NCBI GenBank assembly: GCA_003697085.1
Contig: RFFU01000027.1
Location: 1-39,062, forward strand
Length of the DNA: 39,062 nucleotides
Reading direction: 5' to 3'
From: Candidatus Hydrogenedentota bacterium
GTDB taxonomy: Bacteria; UBA8481; J006
Shown here: positions 32,425-38,416 of the stretch, piece by piece
Position numbering within the stretch: the first letter of the stretch is position 1
Layout: every line of letters starts with the position of its first letter
Made by a program: the position numbers and the translations under genes
Notes under the pieces: model-generated
Databases searched by the model: none
Told to the model about the DNA's origin: nothing
Seen by the model: only the letters and a program-made list of their open reading frames with translations

Positions 32425-32445
32425 ACCGGCCGTTCCGTGGCCGGT
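32425..32445 (-). repeat. Hairpin between the small gene and flagellin
   Basis: ACCGGCC (32425-32431), 7-nt loop, GGCCGGT (32439-32445), perfect. It lies between the stop of the small gene at 32471 and the flagellin start. There is no T-tract, so it may adjust the ratio of the two products through partial read-through or processing. Confidence 0.55.
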
Positions 32446-32470
32446 ACTCCGTTAGGTTGTCGTTCTTGAT

Positions 32471-32770
32471 TTATCCGAGAATATCGACCTCCTCTCCCTT
32501 TCCGGCCTCCACCGCGCGTTCCGTGCCCGCCTCGGCCGCTTCCTCACCGCGCCCACCGGCCAACACATTTCCACCGGCGACGACATTTCCCAGCGTCCGG
32601 CCGGCTCTCGCCAATACGCCGGAATCAAGGTTCCTGGTCGATTGTAGGGCTGTTTGGTTCGCCTCGATGACCGCCGTTTCCGTACCCGTCTTTCCGCGGG
32701 GATCCGCGGTCACCGGATTCGCGCCGAAAGCGCTCGCCAATACCGAATCTAAACGCAGATTGCCTGCCAT
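32471..32770 (-). CDS. Small protein upstream of flagellin, unknown function
   Basis: 99 residues, no signal peptide, no membrane span. Residues 14-24 read A-F-G-A-N-P-V-T-A-D-P, and about 52-60 read V-L-A-R-A-G-R-T-L. These recall the N-x-P-V-T-N-P and T-R-x-G-R-R motifs of the small proteins at 33564 and 34159. Residues 41-50 (A-L-Q-S-T-R-N-L-D-S-G) also resemble the flagellin motif S-T-R-N-L-A-T-G. The C-terminus is Gly/Glu/Ala-rich and acidic. The leader GAAAACCAGGGAGGG nearly matches the flagellin leader. Same strand as flagellin and 113 bp upstream, so co-transcription is likely. The overlapping plus-strand frame has no ribosome-binding site and is rejected. Confidence 0.6.
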   Translation of the reverse strand: MAGNLRLDSVLASAFGANPVTADPRGKTGTETAVIEANQTALQSTRNLDSGVLARAGRTLGNVVAGGNVLAGGRGEEAAEAGTERAVEAGKGEEVDILG

Positions 32771-32930
32771 CTTTACTCCCTCCCTGGTTTTCTATCGCAT
32801 CCCGGCCGTCTTTTTCTTCAGCCACGACACGATCCCATCCTAAAACCGTCCGTGTTCGACCTTCCCCGCGCCCGGAATCGCCTCCGCTTCTTCTACCCCT
32901 CCGAGAAAAATTTCTCTTCGCGCCGGAAAT

Positions 32931-33068
32931 TCAAGGAACCTTTATTTTCTCCGGTTGGTAAATTGAGACCGGAGACGTTCCGCAATCCAACGCACGGAAT
33001 ATCCACGAAGGAGGAATGAATTTAACGGAACGGAATTCGATTCGGACGCTCAATCCGTTGAGCCTCAC
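32931..33068 (-). CDS. Possible 45-residue leader protein
   Basis: A GTG frame placed directly behind CAGGGAGGGGAG, the same ribosome-binding element used by the flagellin and small genes. The product has no recognised domain (it starts M-R-L-N-G-L-S-V-R-I-E-F). The spacing from the best GGAGG to the GTG is short. The long hairpin at 32948-32975 lies in its 3' part. It could be a leader peptide, or the ribosome-binding element may be coincidental. Confidence 0.22.
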   Translation of the reverse strand: MRLNGLSVRIEFRSVKFIPPSWIFRALDCGTSPVSIYQPEKIKVP

Positions 33069-33119
33069 CTCCCCTCCCTGAGTGGTGGAGTTATTATGTT
33101 TTTCTCTTTGTTGAAGCTT

Positions 33120-33147
33120 ATTATATTCGCGTCTCCCGAAAAGTCAA
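33120..33147 (-). promoter_or_regulatory. Predicted sigma-70-type promoter for the small gene/flagellin unit
   Basis: On the minus strand: TTGACT (33147-33142), a 16-bp spacer, and TATAAT (33125-33120), an exact -10 box. Transcription would start near 33113. I looked for sigma-28 or sigma-54 motifs typical of flagellin promoters between here and the flagellin start and found none convincing. Confidence 0.6.
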
Positions 33148-33320
33148 GCCTTTTTCCCTCAAAAAATCACCCGCGCCGCGAAAAACCGTGGAATACGCGC
33201 AAGATGAAAAAAAAATGAAGAAAGGAGAAGAAAAAACCACCGGGCGCGCGGCTTCTCGTCCAGGCCGTTCGCTTTGGATTTCAAGTTTCCAGCATCAGGT
33301 TCGTTTGGTGCCTTTTTATC

Positions 33321-33394
33321 TGGGCGGTAGTGGACTCGAACCACTGACCCCTTGCATGTCAAGCAAGTACTCTAACCAGCTGAGCTAACCGCCC
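33321..33394 (-). tRNA. tRNA-Val (anticodon GAC)
   Basis: 74 nt on the minus strand. The acceptor stem GGGCGGT/ACCGCCC with discriminator A, a D-arm with TAGCTCAGCTGGTTAGAG, the anticodon arm CTTGC-TTGACAT-GCAAG giving anticodon GAC, and a T-arm with GGTTCGAGTCC are all intact. The 3' CCA is not encoded. A promoter lies just upstream (33415-33443). Confidence 0.97.
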
Positions 33395-33414
33395 GGTGTA
33401 ATAATCACGATTGG

Positions 33415-33443
33415 ATTCTCGAATCCATTTGGCCTACTGTCAA
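33415..33443 (-). promoter_or_regulatory. Predicted promoter of tRNA-Val
   Basis: On the minus strand: TTGACA (33443-33438), a 17-bp spacer, and GAGAAT (33420-33415). It lies 20 bp from the tRNA 5' end. The inverted repeats GGATTC-TC-GAATCC (33413-33426) and TTTGGCC/GGCCAAA (33428-33434 with 33444-33450) overlap it and could be operators. Confidence 0.55.
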
Positions 33444-33457
33444 GGCCAAAAGACATC

Positions 33458-33486
33458 TTGACATCGTCGTGAGGAAAACGTACACT
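33458..33486 (+). promoter_or_regulatory. Predicted sigma-70-type promoter of the small gene at 33564
   Basis: TTGACA (33458-33463, consensus), a 17-bp spacer, and TACACT (33481-33486). It is back-to-back with the tRNA promoter; the two -35 boxes are 14 bp apart. The leader of about 70 nt holds a CGCGCGA/TCGCGCG stem (33507-33513 with 33530-33536). Confidence 0.65.
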
Positions 33487-33563
33487 TAATTTTTGAAAGG
33501 ATTGTTCGCGCGAGGTTAAGAAAGAGAAATCGCGCGGTTGTTCGGAAAACAAGGAGGGGTCTT

Positions 33564-33779
33564 ATGGCCAGAGAAGATCGCTTTGCGGCCTTCGCGATTC
33601 TCAAGGGGTTCGATAACCTTCCCTTGACGAATCCAACCGTTACAATACGGAAATTCCGCCAGACAACCGCCGCCGCCGTCGCGAAGGGGTTCGTCAACCA
33701 GAACATCGTGCCGAAAGTCGAGCCGGGAAGTACGAGTTTCTTCACTCGTATCGGGCGGCGCTTCGACAGGAAAGCCTGA
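33564..33779 (+). CDS. Small protein, member of a local paralogous pair
   Basis: 71 residues, basic. The Shine-Dalgarno AAGGAGG is 6 nt from the ATG and a consensus-like promoter lies upstream, so expression is likely. It aligns with the protein at 34159: F-A-x-x-x-I-L-K-G-F-D-N-L-P-L-T-N-P here against F-A-S-K-I-V-L-G-G-A-D-N-V-P-V-T-N-P there, and F-F-T-R-I-G-R-R-F-D against A-I-T-R-V-G-R-R-V-D at the C-terminal end. The length is nearly equal. I know of no family with this pattern and see no signal peptide or metal site. Proximity to flagellin suggests a role in motility or the cell surface, but nothing in the sequence proves it. Confidence 0.7.
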   Translation: MAREDRFAAFAILKGFDNLPLTNPTVTIRKFRQTTAAAVAKGFVNQNIVPKVEPGSTSFFTRIGRRFDRKA

Positions 33780-33859
33780 AGAAAATGCTTTCCCTCCCTT
33801 TCAATCTTCTGCCGTCTTATGAAAAATTCCTTCCCTTCCTGAAAAGACCCTTTCTCCCC

Positions 33860-33889
33860 TTGAAATCTTTACGACGGTTCTGTTATATT
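33860..33889 (+). promoter_or_regulatory. Predicted promoter of the small-gene pair at 33980/34159
   Basis: TTGAAA (33860-33865), an 18-bp spacer, and TATATT (33884-33889). The leader (about 33896-33979) contains GGAAG/CTTCC and CCTTC/GAAGG segments that could form two exclusive hairpins just before the ribosome-binding site CAGGGAGGG. Confidence 0.55.
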
Positions 33890-33979
33890 TTGGTTGCAGG
33901 ATGGTTGCCGGAAGCACGAAAAAGGCCGGCGAAAGAAAGGAAGGTGCCTTCCAGACGAAGGGCTTCCAGGGAGGGAAGA

Positions 33980-34168
33980 ATGGATTCTTTCAGGATGACG
34001 AATGCGTTCGATGGCACCGCAACGGCCGAAGAGGGTGCCTTTTTCGCATTCCCGCTGGATTCCTCCATCGCGGACCGGGGACTTCGTTTCGGTCCCGACG
34101 GAAATTCGCTCCTCCGCCCCGCGTCCCAAATCCGATCTCTCGAAAGCGGGGGGTCCCGATGGCTGTAA
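33980..34168 (+). CDS. Small protein of unknown function, translationally coupled
   Basis: 62 residues starting M-D-S-F-R-M-T-N-A-F-D-G-T. The start is preceded by TTCCAGGGAGGGAAGA, close to the leaders of flagellin and of the gene at 32471. The 3' end overlaps the next gene by 10 bp (ATGGCTGTAA). Composition is mixed, with F, G, S and L, and no domain is recognised. It could be a protein whose translation opens the site of the following gene. Confidence 0.45.
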   Translation: MDSFRMTNAFDGTATAEEGAFFAFPLDSSIADRGLRFGPDGNSLLRPASQIRSLESGGSRWL

Positions 34169-34371
34169 TCGACGGATTTGCAAGCAAAATCGTCCTCGGA
34201 GGAGCAGATAACGTTCCGGTGACAAACCCGGACAACATCGCCCGCCTTCGCCGCCGCGACCTCGCCCGCTCGATCCAGGGGACCCAAGCGGAGCGGATAA
34301 CGAACTTCGCCCAGAACGTCCAACTGGCGGCGATCACGCGCGTCGGCCGGCGCGTTGACATCATCGGCTGA
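34159..34371 (+). CDS. Small protein, paralogue of the one at 33564
   Basis: 70 residues. The motif D-N-V-P-V-T-N-P lies at about 17-24 and I-T-R-V-G-R-R-V-D near the C-terminus, both shared with the protein at 33564. The middle (R-L-R-R-R-D-L-A-R-S-I-Q-G-T-Q) is basic and likely helical. GGGGGG lies 5 nt upstream of the ATG at 34159 and the gene overlaps its predecessor by 10 bp. No known family is recognised. The conservation of both end motifs, with a divergent middle, argues that both copies are real and under selection. Confidence 0.65.
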   Translation: MAVIDGFASKIVLGGADNVPVTNPDNIARLRRRDLARSIQGTQAERITNFAQNVQLAAITRVGRRVDIIG

Positions 34372-34469
34372 ACGAGAGACTCATTCTCCTATTGGTTCAA
34401 CAGTAAATTTTGTGGGCGAGAGATCGCTGTTTTTCTTCGGCAAGGAATGAGGAATTAATTTACGGGAGA

Positions 34470-34555
34470 AATCGAAGCACGTACTCCTTTCGAATTTCGA
34501 TGTTCGTACCTCGAATTTCTTTCGGATTTCGATATTCGGGTTTCGATTTTTGCCA
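34470..34555. repeat. Degenerate ATTTCG-type intergenic repeat
   Basis: Related phrases follow one another: TTTCGAATTTCGATGTTCG, CTCGAATTTC, TTTCGGATTTCGATATTCGG, GTTTCGATTTTT. Similar A/T/CG phrases occur in intergenic DNA of many environmental genomes. Nothing codes here. Confidence 0.6.
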
Positions 34556-34601
34556 CTCTATCACCTGCGAATTCCGCCGAAAAACCTTTATTGTTATGTC
34601 C

Positions 34602-35453
34602 CTATGCCTCTTCAGGTAAGGCGATTCGAATTCTTCCCAACGCTCCTTCCTGCATCACGGTCACTTCCCCTTCCTTGATCATCTCCAGGAGTGCAAGAAA
34701 CATCCCGATGATCAAGGGCTTCGAGCGGCTTGAGCGGAAAAGTTCCTCAAAGACCACCGAACGCTTCTCCCGCAAGAGACCGCGGATTCGTATCATACAA
34801 TCCTCGATGCGCACAACCTCTCTGGCCAGTTCCTGAATCTTCTCCTCGGACGCGCGCGCCAAGACAGTCTGAAAGGCGGAAAGGAGCCGGGTGAGATCGA
34901 CCTTCAATTCTTCCTCGGGCTCCACGGAAACCAACGGCCTGTTCCGCAGAAAGATTCGTTCGCGCGATTTCTTTCTTTCTTCGAGCCGGCGCGCGGCGTT
35001 CTTGAAGCGTTCATATTCCTGGAGCAAGCGAATCAGTTCCTCGCGTGTCATTCCTTCCTCTTCTTCGTCCGCCTCCTCGTCCCGCGGCAACAACTCCCGA
35101 AGTTTGATCTGGACGAGCGTGGCGGCCATAACGAGGAAATCGCCGATGGTGTCGAGGACACTCGGCTCTTCGAACGCCTTTTCCTCGAGATGCGCGACGT
35201 AGGAGACGAACTGGTCCGCGACCTCCGCCACATTGATCTCCTCGATCTCGATCTTCTTCTCGCGGACGAGGTGCAGGAGAAGATCGAGCGGACCGGCAAA
35301 CCGATCGAGTTCGACGTGGCACCCGGCCCAGCGCGTTCCATCGGGAAGTTTGATTCCTTCGGGAAGCCGGATTGCGGGAGCCGATTCGCTCTTCTCCCCC
35401 TCTCGCCTCCGCGCGTTCGAGATGATCTCGGATCCGATCGGGGTTCCCTTCAT
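34602..35453 (-). CDS. scpA: Segregation and condensation protein A
   Basis: 283 residues. ScpA is the kleisin that bridges the SMC heads with ScpB in chromosome condensation. Family motifs: F-A-G-P-L-D-L-L-L-H-L-V-R-E-K-K-I-E-I near the N-terminus, D-F-L-V-M-A-A-T-L-V-Q-I-K-L-R-E-L-L-P, and a C-terminal winged helix F-L-A-L-L-E-M-I-K-E-G-E-V. A 35-residue extension precedes the kleisin N-domain. The start (35453) overlaps the trpS stop as ATGA. scpB does not follow in the window. Confidence 0.93.
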   Translation of the reverse strand: MKGTPIGSEIISNARRREGEKSESAPAIRLPEGIKLPDGTRWAGCHVELDRFAGPLDLLLHLVREKKIEIEEINVAEVADQFVSYVAHLEEKAFEEPSVLDTIGDFLVMAATLVQIKLRELLPRDEEADEEEEGMTREELIRLLQEYERFKNAARRLEERKKSRERIFLRNRPLVSVEPEEELKVDLTRLLSAFQTVLARASEEKIQELAREVVRIEDCMIRIRGLLREKRSVVFEELFRSSRSKPLIIGMFLALLEMIKEGEVTVMQEGALGRIRIALPEEA

Positions 35454-36430
35454 TTCATCAGCCCCACTGCGTCTCGAACCCGCGCCATCGTTTCCGCCGC
35501 GGCCGCCCGCGCGCGACGAGCCCCCTCTTTCAACACCGCCTCGACTTCTTCATCCGTGATTCGCACTCGGCGTTGCCGGTACGGCTCCAACGCACGAGCG
35601 TAATTCTCCAGAAATATCTTTTTGCAATCCACGCAACCGATGCCCGCCGTGGTACAAAGTTGCTTGATTTCCTCACACCGATCCTTCGAATAGATTTCGT
35701 GATAAGGAAAGAGATTGCAGTTTTCGGGATTTCCAGCGTCCGTGCGTCTCTTTCGAGCCTCGTCGGTCTTCATCTTCCTCACCCGGGCCTCGACCTCCGA
35801 CCATTCGGCCGAGAGTTCCAGCGTGTTTCCGTAAGATTTGGACATCTTCCGCCCATCCGTTCCCATCAACCTCTGCGCCTTTGTCAATAGCGGCTTCGGT
35901 TCGACCAGATCGGACCCACGGTAGGTGGCATTGAAACGCCGTACGATCTCACGGGCCAACTCGAGGTGCGCCACCTGGTCCAGTCCCACCGGGATCTTGT
36001 CCGCGCCGTAAAGGGCGACGTCCGCCGCCATCAAAACGGGATAGGCCAGAAGGCCAAGGCGCTCCGACGCTTTCCCCAGTTCCGCTATTCTGTCCTTATA
36101 CGTCGGACACCGCTCCGCCCAGCTTACGGGAGTCACCATCCCCAACAGCACGGCCAGTTCCGCGTGCTGGGGAACGTGAGACTGGATAAAGAGGGTCGTC
36201 TTTTCGGGATCGATCCCGAGGGCAAGCCAATCCCGAACCATTTCCCGGCTCCATTCCCTCAACTCCCCGGGATCAGTCCGGTCCGTCAGGGCGTGAAGGT
36301 CGGCCACAAAAAAATAACAGGGGTATTTCTCCTGCAGGCACAACCAGTTCCGGATGACACCCTCGAGATGCCCGAGGTGAAGCCTTCCGGTCGGGCGCAT
36401 TCCGGAGACGACGACGCTCTCACCGCTCAT
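35450..36430 (-). CDS. trpS: Tryptophanyl-tRNA synthetase
   Basis: 326 residues, a class I synthetase that charges tRNA-Trp. The HIGH motif is H-L-G-H (18-21) after R-P-T-G-R-L. The KMSKS motif K-M-S-K-S-Y-G-N is at about 195. D-Q-V-A-H-L-E-L-A-R-E-I is the conserved core helix. The C-terminal region carries C-T-T-A-G-I-G-C-V-D-C-K-K, a cysteine-rich stretch found in one branch of bacterial TrpS. It is coupled to scpA by a 4-bp overlap, an association seen in several phyla. Confidence 0.95.
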   Translation of the reverse strand: MSGESVVVSGMRPTGRLHLGHLEGVIRNWLCLQEKYPCYFFVADLHALTDRTDPGELREWSREMVRDWLALGIDPEKTTLFIQSHVPQHAELAVLLGMVTPVSWAERCPTYKDRIAELGKASERLGLLAYPVLMAADVALYGADKIPVGLDQVAHLELAREIVRRFNATYRGSDLVEPKPLLTKAQRLMGTDGRKMSKSYGNTLELSAEWSEVEARVRKMKTDEARKRRTDAGNPENCNLFPYHEIYSKDRCEEIKQLCTTAGIGCVDCKKIFLENYARALEPYRQRRVRITDEEVEAVLKEGARRARAAAAETMARVRDAVGLMK

Positions 36431-36498
36431 TTCGCTTTACTCCCTTTCCTTTCTCTCGATCATCTTTCAAAACGTTTGAAGCGTTTTTCTTCTCTGTT

Positions 36499-38304
36499 CT
36501 ATTCCGCGGTTCGGTCCCCTGATTCAGCGTCCTCAAGGTAGGCGATCGGAGCGCCGGCATCGACAGCGCAGGCGTTCTCTATCGCAAATTCCTTGAGCCT
36601 TCCGTTCTGTCCCGCCTTCACTTCATGAAACAATTTCATTGCCTCGACAAGCCCGATGACCGTGTCCGCCGTCACCTCCTGCCCCGGTTCGGCAAACGGC
36701 GGCTCGGTCGGTGAAGGCGCGCGATAGAAGGTTCCGCCCAAGGGAGCCGGGATCGGTGTTCCCCTCGGTTCCGGCGGCCGCAAGGAGGCTTCGTCCCGCG
36801 TCGATTCCTCGTCGACCGGAACCGAAACCGAAGCCGGTCTCCGCGCGGCCGATCCGCTCTTGACCAATTTGATGCGGAAGTCCTCCTCGCCGATCTCAAG
36901 CCGCGTAAGACGTTTCTTCCGCATAAACTCGGTCAAGAGTCTCAAGCGCGGTTCGAGCGTTCGCCCGCGCGGGGGACGGTTCCGGGGATCCTTCCGGTAA
37001 CGAAAGAAAGACTGGGCTACCGGTCCGTACATCGCAAAGGTCAAAAGATCCTCTTCCTTCTCGAAAAGCCCCTCCGTCTCGAGAATGCGGCGGGCTTGGT
37101 CCGCCTGAGGGGGGAGGAGGAGTGAGGTGCGGCCCGCAAGAGGAGTAATACCCGAAAGGAGGTCCGGGTTGATCTCACCCGGTGGGCGGCCGTAGAGGCC
37201 GCGGAGATAATCGCGAACCTCCCTCGAAATGAGCGAATACCGACTTCCCGAAAGAACATTATGAACAGCCTGAGCGGCGACCATCTGGGAGATCGGCGTA
37301 ATCAACGGCGGCCATCCGAAATCCTCTCGGACCCGCGTCACCTCCGCCAATACCTCGTTCAACCGGCGGGCGGCGTTGAGTTCCTTCAATTCAGTGATCA
37401 ACCCGCTCATCATTCCGAACGGAATCTTGTGAACCGTCACGGAAGCCTGATCATTCCCCAACCCATCCGAATCGATGTCCCTCTGAATCGCGATCGCCTC
37501 GGTCTTCTTCGTGTACGCCTTGAGTGCCTCAGGGTCGATCGTCGTTTCATATTCGTCGTCGTCAAGGGATTCGAGTATTGCTTGAACGGACGGAAGCGAC
37601 GCAGCCAACGACATCGGAGCGACGGTACAGTCGAGTCCCGAGGCGCCGGCGACGATCGCCGCGCCATACGCGACAGGGGCCATCCCTCCCGCCGAACGTA
37701 TGTGCAGCGCCACCGGTATCTCCTTCGCCACCCGCGATACGATCTCCCGTACGGTTCCCGGAGTCAGGATTCCGGTGATGTCAATGAGGCAGACGGCGTC
37801 ACACCCGAGTTTCTTGAGACGGAGGGCGTCCTCGACAAACCGATCGTTCGAGTGGACCGGACTTTGGGTATAGATCAGCGCGCCTTCGACGCGGATATCC
37901 TCCGCCTTCAGCGCCCCCACCACCACCTCGAGATTATCGACGTCGTTGAGCGAATCGTAAACGCGCGCCAATGTGATGCCGTGCGCGGCGACGGCTCGCG
38001 AGAAGATCTCGATGATATCGCGCGGCATCGGATGATATCCCAAAAGATTCTGTCCGCGCAGCAGGATCCGCAGAGGCGTCCTCTGGAAGGTCCGGCTCAG
38101 GGCGGCGAGTCGTTCCCAGGGGTCCTCGAAATTGATCCGAAGACAGGAATCGAAGGTCGCTCCTCCCCAGATCTCCGCCGCCGAAAACCCGACGGAATCC
38201 ATCGCGGAAGCCAACGCGATCTGGTCGCCCGTCTTCATCGGAGCCTTCTTCAAAGCGTGGGCCGAGTCCCGCAGCGTTGTATCGTAAATCTCGATCCGCT
38301 TCAT
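36499..38304 (-). CDS. Carboxyltransferase-like domain fused to a biotinyl (AccB-like) domain
   Basis: 601 residues. Residues 1-450 resemble the carboxyltransferase of oxaloacetate decarboxylase alpha, pyruvate carboxylase B and transcarboxylase 5S: D-T-T-L-R-D (8-13), W-G-G-A-T-F-D-S-C (46-54), L-L-R-G-Q-N-L-L-G-Y and R-V-Y-D-S-L-N-D. About 455-601 is an AccB-like biotinyl part with V-E-A-M-K-L-F-H-E-V and the biotin lysine at 557. Two of four metal ligands differ. The lysine that is carbamylated in the family (C-I-K-D-M-A-G) is Ile174 here (C-L-I-D-I-T-G), and the second His of L-H-x-H is Arg203 (L-H-I-R). A-H-Q-S after the first Asp is also changed, to S-A-H-A. Normal decarboxylase chemistry is thus doubtful. 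No partner biotin carboxylase is in the window. Confidence 0.8.
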   Translation of the reverse strand: MKRIEIYDTTLRDSAHALKKAPMKTGDQIALASAMDSVGFSAAEIWGGATFDSCLRINFEDPWERLAALSRTFQRTPLRILLRGQNLLGYHPMPRDIIEIFSRAVAAHGITLARVYDSLNDVDNLEVVVGALKAEDIRVEGALIYTQSPVHSNDRFVEDALRLKKLGCDAVCLIDITGILTPGTVREIVSRVAKEIPVALHIRSAGGMAPVAYGAAIVAGASGLDCTVAPMSLAASLPSVQAILESLDDDEYETTIDPEALKAYTKKTEAIAIQRDIDSDGLGNDQASVTVHKIPFGMMSGLITELKELNAARRLNEVLAEVTRVREDFGWPPLITPISQMVAAQAVHNVLSGSRYSLISREVRDYLRGLYGRPPGEINPDLLSGITPLAGRTSLLLPPQADQARRILETEGLFEKEEDLLTFAMYGPVAQSFFRYRKDPRNRPPRGRTLEPRLRLLTEFMRKKRLTRLEIGEEDFRIKLVKSGSAARRPASVSVPVDEESTRDEASLRPPEPRGTPIPAPLGGTFYRAPSPTEPPFAEPGQEVTADTVIGLVEAMKLFHEVKAGQNGRLKEFAIENACAVDAGAPIAYLEDAESGDRTAE

Positions 38305-38416
38305 TGTGACGGAATCCTACCCGAGAGCCCCGGGAAAAGCAAACGATGGACGGAACCGGCGGCGGAGGGAAGAAGCACACGGGCGCGCGGAAAAAGGAAC
38401 GGGCAAACGCGGGGCT

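Larger units (their letters stand above)
32771..33320. other. Long leader region of the small gene/flagellin unit
   Basis: 550 bp between the small gene at 32471 and the tRNA. It contains the minus-strand promoter (33120-33147) and a perfect hairpin TCTCCGGT/ACCGGAGA (32948-32955 with 32968-32975, 12-nt loop). A further CAGGGAGGGG element (minus strand, about 33070-33080) precedes a short GTG frame at 32931-33068. A transcript from the promoter would carry about 340 nt of leader before the small gene. The part from about 33150 to 33320 is A/T-rich and I see nothing in it. Confidence 0.5.

Noticed and set aside
32457-32843. 128-codon plus-strand frame opposite the small gene at 32471
   Set aside because: No ribosome-binding site; the minus-strand frame has the same leader as flagellin and a sensible length.
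33016-33081. 21-codon plus-strand frame preceded by AAGGAGGA
   Set aside because: The Shine-Dalgarno touches the ATG, the peptide is very short, and the region is better explained as the minus-strand flagellin leader.
33564-34371. Small genes considered as RiPP precursors
   Set aside because: No leader/core pattern, no modifying enzyme or transporter nearby, and conservation lies at both ends rather than in a leader.
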